Under the pieces are notes generated by a model. The model made no database searches and was not told where the DNA came from. It saw only the letters and a list, made by a program, of their open reading frames with translations. Positions 33,812-41,466 of a DNA stretch of 64,000 nucleotides are shown here, one piece after another (within the stretch, counting starts at the first letter, position 1; every line of letters starts with the position of its first letter). The stretch is from NCBI RefSeq assembly GCF_000413855.1, contig NZ_ATGG01000028.1, forward strand, positions 62,001-126,000. Direction: 5' to 3'. The position numbers and the translations under genes are program-made. The stretch comes from Acinetobacter gyllenbergii CIP 110306 = MTCC 11365 (GTDB lineage: Bacteria > Pseudomonadota > Gammaproteobacteria > Pseudomonadales > Moraxellaceae).

Positions 33812-34230
33812 TTATAAGGGATTCGATACCCAATTCTCCACACGCAATCCATCAACACGTAAAAACTCTTTTTCATTATTGGTGACCATTACCCAATTAT
33901 TTGCTCTGGCGTGCGCTGCAAGCCATAAATCATTAGATCCAATAATCTGACCTTTGGAAGAAAGCGCTTGACGTATTTGTGCATAATGATCCGCGACATC
34001 TTCATCTAATTCAGCGACTTGAATTATTGAGGTAAACTCATCAATGACGTTTAAGGCTTTTTCTTTGCTTTGACTATTTCAGCACCAAAACGTAGTTCAC
34101 CCAAGGTAATTACCGAGATTAAAATATTCCGATGGGGAAGATGTTTTTCAAAATGCTGGCGGACACTTTCAGGCTGATGTTTGCTGATATAGATACAAAT
34201 ATTGGTATCCAATAAATATTGTGTCTGCAT
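33812..34230 (-). pseudogene. vapC: Frameshifted VapC-type PIN toxin
   Basis: Frame 1 starts at 34230 (overlapping the vapB stop by one base, TAATG) and reads a PIN domain N-terminus: MQTQYLLDTNICIYISKHQP, with ITLGELRFGAEIVK after it, then stops at 34051. The second half continues in the -1 frame (SKEKALNVIDEFTSIIQVAE, then LSSKGQIIGSNDLWLAAHAR, then NNEKEFLRV) to the TAA at 33812. The total of 419 bases is one short of a whole number of codons. All PIN acidic residues (Asp8, Glu45, the later SNDLW Asp) are present. The shift sits at a G-AAA-AAG heptamer (34057-34063). Confidence 0.8.
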
Positions 34231-34460
34231 TAAAACTCTTCTCGTTCTTGTGGTGGTTGATCCACTCTTTCTTCTGCATAAAAATCATCTGGCATTTGTG
34301 CTAATACATTGAATAAGCGTTCTGCAGTGATTGGTTTTTCACGTAGGATCACTTCATCGCCACGGCGAAATATTTCAACTTCTGTGCCTTCAAATCGAAA
34401 CTCTTTCGGTAAGCGAATCGCTTGACTACGACCGGCCATAAAAACTTTTGCGGTAGACAT
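34230..34460 (-). CDS. vapB: VapB-type antitoxin
   Basis: A 76-residue protein with an N-terminal AbrB/MazE swapped-hairpin DNA-binding domain: STAKVFMAGRSQAIRLPKEFRFEGTEVEIFRRGDEVILREKP. The C-terminal half, rich in acidic residues (MPDDFYAEERVDQPPQEREEF), should wrap the toxin. Typical VapB/MvpA architecture. The antitoxin is intact while the adjoining toxin is frameshifted, so it may be an orphan. A probable promoter (TTGCTA, 18 bases, TATCAT) and an imperfect dyad around GATATATACC / GGTACTAT sit upstream, fitting autoregulation. Confidence 0.87.
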   Translation of the reverse strand: MSTAKVFMAGRSQAIRLPKEFRFEGTEVEIFRRGDEVILREKPITAERLFNVLAQMPDDFYAEERVDQPPQEREEF

Positions 34461-34628
34461 TGTCGCGACTCCAATCGTTCTGATATATACCTTATGATAG
34501 GTACTATTTGATCACTTTAGCAACAATATTTGATCAAAATAAATAAAGCCAAATACAGCTAAATATTTAACGTCATTCATCTTCAAAATTAAAAAAAAGA
34601 TGAAGCCAGATTTATTTTATATAAAAAT

Positions 34629-34657
34629 AAAAGACCCTACACAAAGTAGAGTCTTTT
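34629..34657 (-). terminator. Terminator behind the second acnD end
   Basis: AAAAGACCCTAC / GTAGAGTCTTTT stem (one mismatch) around ACAAA. It matches, in diverged form, the terminator at 35313-35348 behind the real acnD. Confidence 0.7.
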
Positions 34658-34688
34658 AATCACACTATGATCGCTTTTAGCTAAGGTA

Positions 34689-34759
34689 TTAAGCCACTTG
34701 GCCTTCTAAAAAGTCTTGTGCAAAACGCTGTAATACCCCACCCGCTTCATAAACAGAAA
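34689..34759 (-). pseudogene. Second copy of the last codons of acnD
   Basis: Encodes the terminal SVYEAGGVLQRFAQDFLEGQ-V-A plus stop, the same as the acnD C-terminus. It differs from 35380-35450 at 4 of 71 bases, all synonymous third positions. No start or domain, so not a gene. See findings. Confidence 0.85.
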
Positions 34760-34772
34760 CTTTATTAAACAG
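34760..34772. repeat. 13-base direct repeat, left copy
   Basis: CTTTATTAAACAG, repeated at 35342-35354. The two copies flank the GIY-YIG gene and its duplicated acnD end. Confidence 0.75.
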
Positions 34773-34817
34773 TTAGTAATATATTCTTCATCAATAACAT
34801 ACATGCATTATCAAATT

Positions 34818-35303
34818 TTAATTTGCATAAACGCTAAGATTTCCACTTCGCCAATGCTCACCATCCCAACATAATACATCAGCTAAATCCTTCATTATTG
34901 AATGCTGACGTAATCGAGGTGACCCATCTTTTTTGTACCATTTATTAACAAGCGTTATAGGCGTAGGTGGATACACTTTTTTTCTATCATTTAAATTAGG
35001 TTGCCAAAAATAAACTATTATTGATTCCGCCTTTTCTAAAAAAGTTCTAGTAACTTCAACTGGATATTCAACTTTTGCTAACCAAATTTCTTGTTCTCGT
35101 GTTACTAATGAAGCTTTATGATGGTTCTTCAACCTATTATAGAAACTGCCTTCCGTTATTCCACAATACTGAATATCTATACATCTTTCGTACTTACCTT
35201 TGCCAGTAATAATATACAATCCGTTAGATCTTTGCTTATTTTCTAGAACTTCGTCCAAGGTAAAAGGACCTTCCCAGTTCAAAATTATAGTATGTTGTTC
35301 CAT
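34818..35303 (-). CDS. GIY-YIG-like nuclease domain protein
   Basis: 161 residues from the ATG at 35303 (GAG 7 bases upstream). A longer frame to 35360 would start inside the acnD terminator and is not credible. The core shows GLYIITGKGKYERCIDIQYCGITEGSFYNRLKNHH: Gly-Leu-Tyr (28-30), Tyr-Cys-Gly (46-48) and the conserved Arg57, then the metal-ligand region FLEKAESIIVYFWQPNLND with Glu and Asn. These are the GIY-YIG active-site elements. The C-terminal third (HSIMKDLADVLCWDGEHWRSGNLSVY) is unassigned. It is low in G+C against its neighbours and inserted beside acnD, so probably acquired. Target unknown. Confidence 0.65.
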   Translation of the reverse strand: MEQHTIILNWEGPFTLDEVLENKQRSNGLYIITGKGKYERCIDIQYCGITEGSFYNRLKNHHKASLVTREQEIWLAKVEYPVEVTRTFLEKAESIIVYFWQPNLNDRKKVYPPTPITLVNKWYKKDGSPRLRQHSIMKDLADVLCWDGEHWRSGNLSVYAN

Positions 35304-35312
35304 TCTTATCTC

Positions 35313-35348
35313 AATAAAAAACCCCATCATCAAGATAGGGTCTTTATT
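35313..35348 (-). terminator. Terminator behind the real acnD
   Basis: On the minus strand AATAAAGACCCTATC pairs imperfectly with GATGGGGTTTTTTATT. Diverged relative of the 34629 terminator. Confidence 0.6.
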
Positions 35349-35354
35349 AAACAG
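35342..35354. repeat. 13-base direct repeat, right copy
   Basis: CTTTATTAAACAG, identical to 34760-34772. Confidence 0.75.
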
Positions 35355-35379
35355 AATCAATTACTTTCAGATCAAAGTA

Positions 35380-37998
35380 TTACGCCACTTGACCTTCTAA
35401 AAAATCTTGTGCAAAACGCTGTAATACCCCACCCGCTTCATACACAGAAACTTCTTCTTCTGTATCTAGGCGGCAAGTCACAGGCACTTCAACAATCTCT
35501 TCCTTACCATCCGCTGTGGCACGTTCGATCACTAAAGTTAAAGTCGAACGCGGTGCAATATTACCAATCACACTATAAAGCTCAGTACCATCTAGCTTTA
35601 AGGTCTTACGGTTCACACCCGGCTTAAACTCAAGCGGTAAAACACCCATACCCACTAAGTTAGTACGGTGAATACGCTCAAAACCTTCAGCAACAATCGC
35701 TTCAACCCCTGCAAGACGTACACCTTTTGCCGCCCAGTCACGACTTGAACCCTGACCATAATCCGCACCCGCAACAATGATCAATGGTTGCTTACGGTTC
35801 ATGTAGGTTTCAATCGCTTCCCACATCCGCATCACTTCACCTTCTGGCTCAACACGTGCTTTTGAACCTTGCTTAATGCTGCCGTCTGAACGAACCACCA
35901 TTTCATTAAACAGTTTCGGGTTGGCAAAGGTGGCACGTTGTGTGGTTAAGTGATCACCACGATGGGTTGCATAAGAGTTAAAGTCTTCCTCAGGCACACC
36001 CATTTTCGCCAAATATTCACCAGAAGCACTGTCTAACACAATCGCATTCGATGGAGACAAGTGATCGGTAGTGATGTTGTCACCCAAGATCGCAAGCGGA
36101 CGCATGTTGGCTAAAGTACGTGGTGCAGCCAACGCCCCTTCCCAGTATGGAGGACGGCGAATATAAGTACTCATTGGACGCCAATCATATAGTGGGCTCG
36201 CCGCTTCTTCATTAACACCCAAATCAAACATTGGAATGTAGATTTTACGGAACTGTTCAGGCTTCACTGCTTCTTTCACCAGCGCATCAATTTCAGCATC
36301 CGAAGGCCAGATATCTTTCAGGTAAATTGGATTACCGTCTTTGTCATTTCCGAGCGAATCTGTTTCGATATCAAAACGAATGGTTCCTGCAATCGCATAC
36401 GCTACCACAAGTGGCGGAGATGCCAAGAACGCTTGTTTTGCATAGGGATGGATACGACCATCAAAGTTACGGTTACCCGAAAGCACGGCAGTCGCGTATA
36501 AGTCACGCTCAATGATTTCTTGTTGAATCACAGGATCAAGTGCGCCTGACATCCCATTACAGGTAGTACATGCATACGCTACGATACCAAAACCAAGTTT
36601 CTCCAGATCGCCTAATACGCCTGCTTCTTCAAGATACAGCGCAGCCGCCTTAGAACCTGGTGCAAATGATGATTTCACCCAAGGTTTACGTACCAAGCCG
36701 AGTTCATTGGCTTTACGTGCCAATAGACCTGCGGCAACCGTGTTACGTGGGTTAGAGGTATTGGTACATGAGGTAATTGCAGCAATAATCACAGCACCAT
36801 CAGGAATTAAACCTTCTGCTTCTTGTGCCTTGGCAAGCTCTAAATTCCCTGCAATGCCTTTGGCTTTCAAATCAGCCGTAGACACACGTGCATGCGGGTT
36901 TGATGGGCCTGCAATGTTACGAGTCACCGTTGAAAGATCAAAACGAAGTACACGTGGGTACTCAGCTTGGGTCATATCTGATGCCCAAAGACCGATTTCT
37001 TTGGCATATTGCTCAACCAAAGCCACTTGCGTATCTTCACGACCGGTCAGGCGTAAATAATCGATGGTGTTCTGGTCGATATAGAACATCGCCGCAGTTG
37101 CGCCATATTCTGGGGTCATATTTGAGATGGTGGCACGGTCGCCCACAGACATGCTGTCAGCACCTTCACCGAAGAACTCTAGATATGCACCGACCACACG
37201 TTCTTTACGTAAGAACTCAGTCAATGCCAACACGATATCGGTTGCAGTAATGCCTGCTTGACGCTGACCGACAAACTCAACCCCGATAATGTCTGGCAGA
37301 CGCATCCAAGACGCGCGTCCGAGCATCACATTTTCAGCCTCTAAACCACCGACACCGACTGAAATCACGCCAAGCGCATCGGTATGTGGGGTATGTGAAT
37401 CGGTACCGACACAGGTATCAGGGAAAGCCAAGCCGTCACGGTTTTGAATCACTGGAGACATTTTCTCCAAGTTGATCTGATGCATGATGCCGTTACCCGC
37501 AGGGATCACATCGACATTTTTAAAAGCGGTTTTAGTCCACTCAATAAAGTGGAAACGGTCTTCATTACGGCGGTCTTCGATTGCACGGTTTTTCTCAAAT
37601 GCATCAGGGTCAAAGCCACCGAACTCCACTGCCAAAGAGTGATCCACGATCAACTGAGTTGGTACCACAGGATTGACCTTGGAAGGATCACCGCCTTTGT
37701 CTGCAATCGCATCACGCAGACCTGCAAGATCCACCAATGCGGTTTGACCCAAGATGTCATGACAGACCACACGTGCTGGATACCATGGAAAATCAAGATT
37801 CTGACGGCGTTCGATCAACTGGGTTAAATAGGCTGTTAAATTCTCGGCATCCGCTTTACGCACCAGCTGTTCAGCCAACACTTTCGAGGTGTATGGCAGC
37901 TTTTCGTATGCGCCTGGCTGAATATCTTCAACGGCTTGACGCACGTCATAATATTCGAGCTGGGTACCTGCCAGCGGTTTACGATATTTTGTGTTCAT
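35380..37998 (-). CDS. acnD: 2-methylisocitrate dehydratase (AcnD), Fe-S dependent
   Basis: An 872-residue aconitase-superfamily enzyme. Cluster and active-site segments include AFPDTCVGTDSHTPHTDALGV (near 190-210), AITSCTNTSNPRNTV (first cluster Cys near 408), YACTTCNGMSGALDP (two more Cys near 471-474), and the swivel-domain YGQGSSRDWAAKG. Length, operon and motifs match AcnD, which converts 2-methylcitrate to a methylaconitate in the 2-methylcitrate cycle. It starts at 37998, overlapping the prpC stop by one base. AcnD usually works with the isomerase PrpF, which is not encoded anywhere in this window. Confidence 0.92.
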   Translation of the reverse strand: MNTKYRKPLAGTQLEYYDVRQAVEDIQPGAYEKLPYTSKVLAEQLVRKADAENLTAYLTQLIERRQNLDFPWYPARVVCHDILGQTALVDLAGLRDAIADKGGDPSKVNPVVPTQLIVDHSLAVEFGGFDPDAFEKNRAIEDRRNEDRFHFIEWTKTAFKNVDVIPAGNGIMHQINLEKMSPVIQNRDGLAFPDTCVGTDSHTPHTDALGVISVGVGGLEAENVMLGRASWMRLPDIIGVEFVGQRQAGITATDIVLALTEFLRKERVVGAYLEFFGEGADSMSVGDRATISNMTPEYGATAAMFYIDQNTIDYLRLTGREDTQVALVEQYAKEIGLWASDMTQAEYPRVLRFDLSTVTRNIAGPSNPHARVSTADLKAKGIAGNLELAKAQEAEGLIPDGAVIIAAITSCTNTSNPRNTVAAGLLARKANELGLVRKPWVKSSFAPGSKAAALYLEEAGVLGDLEKLGFGIVAYACTTCNGMSGALDPVIQQEIIERDLYATAVLSGNRNFDGRIHPYAKQAFLASPPLVVAYAIAGTIRFDIETDSLGNDKDGNPIYLKDIWPSDAEIDALVKEAVKPEQFRKIYIPMFDLGVNEEAASPLYDWRPMSTYIRRPPYWEGALAAPRTLANMRPLAILGDNITTDHLSPSNAIVLDSASGEYLAKMGVPEEDFNSYATHRGDHLTTQRATFANPKLFNEMVVRSDGSIKQGSKARVEPEGEVMRMWEAIETYMNRKQPLIIVAGADYGQGSSRDWAAKGVRLAGVEAIVAEGFERIHRTNLVGMGVLPLEFKPGVNRKTLKLDGTELYSVIGNIAPRSTLTLVIERATADGKEEIVEVPVTCRLDTEEEVSVYEAGGVLQRFAQDFLEGQVA

Positions 37999-39155
37999 TA
38001 ACCACGCTCCGCCAATGGTTTGAATTCAAGATTTTCAGGACCGGTATAGTTGGCACTTGGACGAATGATTTTACCGTCCTGACGCTGTTCAATTACGTGT
38101 GCAGACCAACCCGCAGTACGTGCAATCACGAATAATGGCGTGAACATTGCCGTTGGCACACCCATCAAGTGATAGCTCACCGCACTGAACCAGTCGAGAT
38201 TCGGGAACATGTTCTTCACTTCTTTCATCACGGCTTCTAAACGTTCAGCGATCACATACATCTTGGTATTTTCTTGTGCTTCAGCAAGTTCACGCGCCAC
38301 TTGCTTGATCACTTCGTTACGTGGATCAGAAACGGTATAAACTGGGTGACCAAAGCCAATCACCACTTCTTTTTTCTCAACACGGCTACGGATATCCGCT
38401 TCTGCCTCATCTGCATTGTCATAACGTTGTTGAATCACGAACGCCACTTCATTGGCACCACCGTGTTTAGGTCCACGTAACGCACCGATACCGCCTGTGA
38501 TTGCTGAGTACATGTCTGAACCTGTCCCTGCCACCACACGTGAAGTAAAGGTCGATGCATTAAACTCATGCTCTGCATACAGAATCAAAGAAGTGTGCAT
38601 CGCTTGAATCCATTCTTCCGATGGCGCTTCGCCATGAAGGAGATGCAAGAAATGTGCAGCAATCGAGTCATCATTGGTTTCAACTTCAATACGACGACCG
38701 TTGTTGCTGAAGTGATACCAGTACAACAACATTGAACCCAAGCTTGCCATCAATTTATCAGCGATGTCTTTTGCGCCCGCTTCGTTGTGGTCTTCATGTT
38801 CTGGGGTTAAGCAACCCAATACAGAGACGCCAGTACGCATCACATCCATTGGGTGTGCAGATGGTGGCAGTTGCTCAAGTGCTGTTTTCAATGCTGCGGG
38901 TAAGCCACGCAGCGCTTTTAATTTTGCTTTATAAGCTTTGAGTTCGGCTTTATTTGGAAGTTTGCCGTGTACCAGAAGGTGTGCCACTTCTTCAAACTGG
39001 CTGCCGACGGCAAGGTCAAGAATGTCATAGCCGCGGTAGTGTAAGTCGTTGCCGCTGCGGCCTACGGTACAGAGTGCAGTGTTGCCTGCCACTTGTCCGC
39101 TGAGTGCAACTGATTTTTTTGGTTTGAAGCCTGTTGGCGTTTCATTACTGCTCAT
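37998..39155 (-). CDS. prpC: 2-methylcitrate synthase
   Basis: A 385-residue citrate-synthase-family enzyme of PrpC length. It has GSDMYSAITGGIGALRGPKHGGANE (catalytic His region), VVIGFGHPVYTVSDPRNEVIK and a C-terminal YTGPENLEFKPLAERG. It condenses propionyl-CoA with oxaloacetate. Context (prpB upstream, acnD downstream with one-base overlap) separates it from the general citrate synthase. It is the entry point for propionyl-CoA made by the mmsA pathway elsewhere in this window. A 270-base gap with inverted repeats separates it from prpB. Confidence 0.93.
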   Translation of the reverse strand: MSSNETPTGFKPKKSVALSGQVAGNTALCTVGRSGNDLHYRGYDILDLAVGSQFEEVAHLLVHGKLPNKAELKAYKAKLKALRGLPAALKTALEQLPPSAHPMDVMRTGVSVLGCLTPEHEDHNEAGAKDIADKLMASLGSMLLYWYHFSNNGRRIEVETNDDSIAAHFLHLLHGEAPSEEWIQAMHTSLILYAEHEFNASTFTSRVVAGTGSDMYSAITGGIGALRGPKHGGANEVAFVIQQRYDNADEAEADIRSRVEKKEVVIGFGHPVYTVSDPRNEVIKQVARELAEAQENTKMYVIAERLEAVMKEVKNMFPNLDWFSAVSYHLMGVPTAMFTPLFVIARTAGWSAHVIEQRQDGKIIRPSANYTGPENLEFKPLAERG

Positions 39156-39251
39156 AAGATTGTCCTTTTCTATCTATTTAATTTATTTTTGAGCAACTCA
39201 ACGGAGTCGTGCCGAGTTCTCATCCTGTTTCAGGATAAACCTTCGGTTCGA

Positions 39252-39375
39252 CCTACTTTTCTTTCGGGAAAAGTAGGCAAAACCATTGTCATCTGCAAAA
39301 CCTGTCCAATAACACCATTTAATCAATCTATCGCAGAAACAATATCTTGTTTAAACCACACAGGTTGCAGATGAC
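39252..39375. repeat. Intergenic inverted repeats between prpB and prpC
   Basis: CCTACTTTTC (39252-39261) / GAAAAGTAGG (39268-39277) is a short hairpin. Then GTCATCTGCAAAACCTGT (39288-39305) pairs with ACAGGTTGCAGATGAC (39360-39375), the arms differing by two bases, around a 54-base loop. It resembles an intergenic repeat rather than a coding or terminator element. Confidence 0.55.
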
Positions 39376-39425
39376 TTTTCTGCATAGCAAATTTCAACCT
39401 AAATTCTTATGAATTAAGGGTTTAC

Positions 39426-40310
39426 TTATTTATTCTTCGCAAAAGTTCCATCAAGATATTGTTCAAACGCATGGTAGTTAATGCGTTCATACAGTTCTTG
39501 GCGGGTTTGCATGGTGTCGACCACATTCTTTTGCGTACCTTCTTTACGCAAAGTCTCATAAACATTTTCTGCTGCTTTATTCATGGCACGGAATGCAGAC
39601 AGTGGATAGAGCGCAATGCTGACATCGGCAGAAGCCAATTCTTCCGTAGTAAATAATGGCGTTGAACCAAATTCGGTGATATTGGCTAAAACGGGCACTT
39701 TAGTCAGTTCCGCAAATTGCTTATACATGGCCAATTCAGTGATCGCTTCTGGGAACAGCATGTCTGCACCTGCTTCGATATACGCCCCTGCACGGTCAAT
39801 CGCAGCTTGTAAACCTTCAACCGCGAGCGCATCGGTACGTGCCATGATCACAAAGCTGTCATCGGTACGTGCATCGACCGCGGCTTTAATACGATCGACC
39901 ATTTCTTGTTGGGTTACGATGGCTTTATTCGGACGGTGACCACAACGTTTAGCACCGACTTGGTCTTCGATATGCATTGCAGCAGCACCGAACTTGATCA
40001 TCGACTTGGTGGTACGTGCGATATTAAACGCGGAAGCACCAAAACCTGTATCCACATCGACCAATAACGGCAGATCACAGACATCAGTAATACGGCGTAC
40101 ATCAGTCAATACATCATCAAGGTTACTGATACCCAAATCAGGTAAACCCAAAGAACCTGCAGCCACACCACCACCTGACAAATAGATCGCCTTGTAGCCA
40201 GCGCGTTTTGCCAATAACGCATGGTTGGCATTGATTGCACCGACCACTTGTAATGGTTTTTCATTTGCGACCGCGTCGCGGAATAGCTGACCAGCAGACT
40301 GTTTAGCCAT
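39426..40310 (-). CDS. prpB: 2-methylisocitrate lyase
   Basis: 294 residues from the ATG at 40310, which has AAGGAG 9 bases upstream; the longer frame to 40367 is not preferred. Isocitrate-lyase/PEP-mutase fold with LLVDVDTGFGASAFNIARTTKSMIKFGAAAMHIEDQVGAKRCGHRPNKAIV. The KRCGH is the lyase signature. It splits 2-methylisocitrate to pyruvate and succinate. It overlaps the regulator gene (stop at 40303) by 8 bases and is the first enzyme gene of the operon. Confidence 0.94.
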   Translation of the reverse strand: MAKQSAGQLFRDAVANEKPLQVVGAINANHALLAKRAGYKAIYLSGGGVAAGSLGLPDLGISNLDDVLTDVRRITDVCDLPLLVDVDTGFGASAFNIARTTKSMIKFGAAAMHIEDQVGAKRCGHRPNKAIVTQQEMVDRIKAAVDARTDDSFVIMARTDALAVEGLQAAIDRAGAYIEAGADMLFPEAITELAMYKQFAELTKVPVLANITEFGSTPLFTTEELASADVSIALYPLSAFRAMNKAAENVYETLRKEGTQKNVVDTMQTRQELYERINYHAFEQYLDGTFAKNK

Positions 40311-41013
40311 GTTGTTGTTCTCCTTGATTTTGTAGCAATGTTTGCTCAACAATTTTGTAAGATGCATTGATGTGACGGTGCATTAGCATTTCGGCAAGCT
40401 CACCGTCACCTTCAGCAATCGCATCTAATATGCGGATATGTTCATCCCAAGCTTTACTTGGGCGATCTGGGGTATTTGAAAACTGGATTCGATACATCCG
40501 GATGAGGTGATACAGCTCATCGCATAACATTTTTTCTAAGGTTTTATTGCCACTGCTTTTGATAATGCAGTAATGGAAATCATCCTGACCTTCTTGCAGA
40601 TAGTAACCCTTACCTGCTTTAAAGTTTTCATCCTCGGCATGCATACGCAATACATCACGCAAGGCCAGAATCTGTTTTTTATCAATATGCTGTGCAGCGA
40701 GTTTACAGGCCAAGCCTTCTAAAGAGGCACGAATTTGATAGAGTTCTTGAAACTGTTGCAGTGACAGTGATACCACACGGGCACCGACATGCGCAGTTCG
40801 CTCCACCAGTTTCTGCCCTTCCAGACGATGAATCGCCTCACGTAAAGGCCCGCGACTGATGCCATAAATACGCGCGAGTTCAGGTTCTGAAATCTTGCTG
40901 CCCGCAGGAATATGCCCTAAAACAATTGCCGACTGAATTTGCTTAAATACGTGTTCCGTCAGGGTCATTCCCTGACTGGTGCTGAGGGCTTGAGGAACAA
41001 GGGTATCTTGCAT
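40303..41013 (-). CDS. GntR-family (FadR/FCD-type) regulator of the prp operon
   Basis: 236 residues from the ATG at 41013. The N-terminal winged helix is LTEHVFKQIQSAIVLGHIPAGSKISEPELARIYGISRGPLREAIHRLEGQKLVERTAHVGARVV. The C-terminal FCD ligand domain begins LQQFQELYQIRASLEGLACKLAAQHI, with the His residues of the metal site (DDFHYCII, HRHINASY). An alternative upstream start at 41109 would put the operator inside coding sequence. Palindromic sites just upstream (41014, 41077) indicate autoregulation. It overlaps prpB by 8 bases and probably senses a 2-methylcitrate-cycle intermediate. Confidence 0.88.
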   Translation of the reverse strand: MQDTLVPQALSTSQGMTLTEHVFKQIQSAIVLGHIPAGSKISEPELARIYGISRGPLREAIHRLEGQKLVERTAHVGARVVSLSLQQFQELYQIRASLEGLACKLAAQHIDKKQILALRDVLRMHAEDENFKAGKGYYLQEGQDDFHYCIIKSSGNKTLEKMLCDELYHLIRMYRIQFSNTPDRPSKAWDEHIRILDAIAEGDGELAEMLMHRHINASYKIVEQTLLQNQGEQQHG

Positions 41014-41088
41014 ATTGTCGACAATCTCTACAATTTTTATGATTTTATAACCAGATAACAGAAAAAATGCAATAGGATTGTCGACAAT
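41014..41088 (-). promoter_or_regulatory. Promoter and twin operators of the gntR-prpBC-acnD operon
   Basis: The perfect palindrome ATTGTCGACAAT occurs at 41014-41025 and again at 41077-41088, 63 bases apart (six helical turns). Between them on the minus strand are TTGCAT, a 17-base spacer and TATAAA. The sites flank the promoter, the second touching the start codon. Confidence 0.75.
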
Positions 41089-41279
41089 AAATCTGACTGG
41101 TGCTGCCAATTCGGCTAGCGAGATATAACCAGCTTGCTGATCAACACACTTGCAAAAATCTTATATAAAAACAGATAAAACAATAAATTAACAATATTCA
41201 CACTCATTATTCAGCCCTGCGCTTTGATCTATTGGGCAGCCTTATAGTTTTAATACTACGACCATGGTATGACAGCTTG

Positions 41280-41300
41280 ATTGTAGACAATCTTTATAAT
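41280..41300 (+). promoter_or_regulatory. Third GntR-type site overlapping a promoter for the aminotransferase
   Basis: ATTGTAGACAAT (41280-41291), one base off the prp-operator palindrome, directly before TATAAT (41295-41300) on the strand of the aminotransferase. The -35 is weak, consistent with regulation. Confidence 0.5.
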
Positions 41301-41466
41301 CAGCTCGTAGCGACAAATTTTGTAAGTAAATACTGCACCAAAATGTAAATAACAGCGTGCTTCATGCAGCCTTTATTGATACATTATTGGGCATCAAAGG
41401 TTCCGCTCCTGAAGCGCCAACCTCCCCAGACATCTATGCACTTTGTTGAAGAAAAGGACATTGTTA

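Noticed and set aside
35304..35360. Upstream extension of the GIY-YIG gene to an ATG at 35360
   Set aside because: It would translate through the acnD terminator hairpin; the ATG at 35303 has a better-placed ribosome-binding site and the conserved domain begins after it.
40311..40367. Longer start for prpB
   Set aside because: The extension is inside the regulator gene end and lacks a ribosome-binding site, while AAGGAG stands before 40310.
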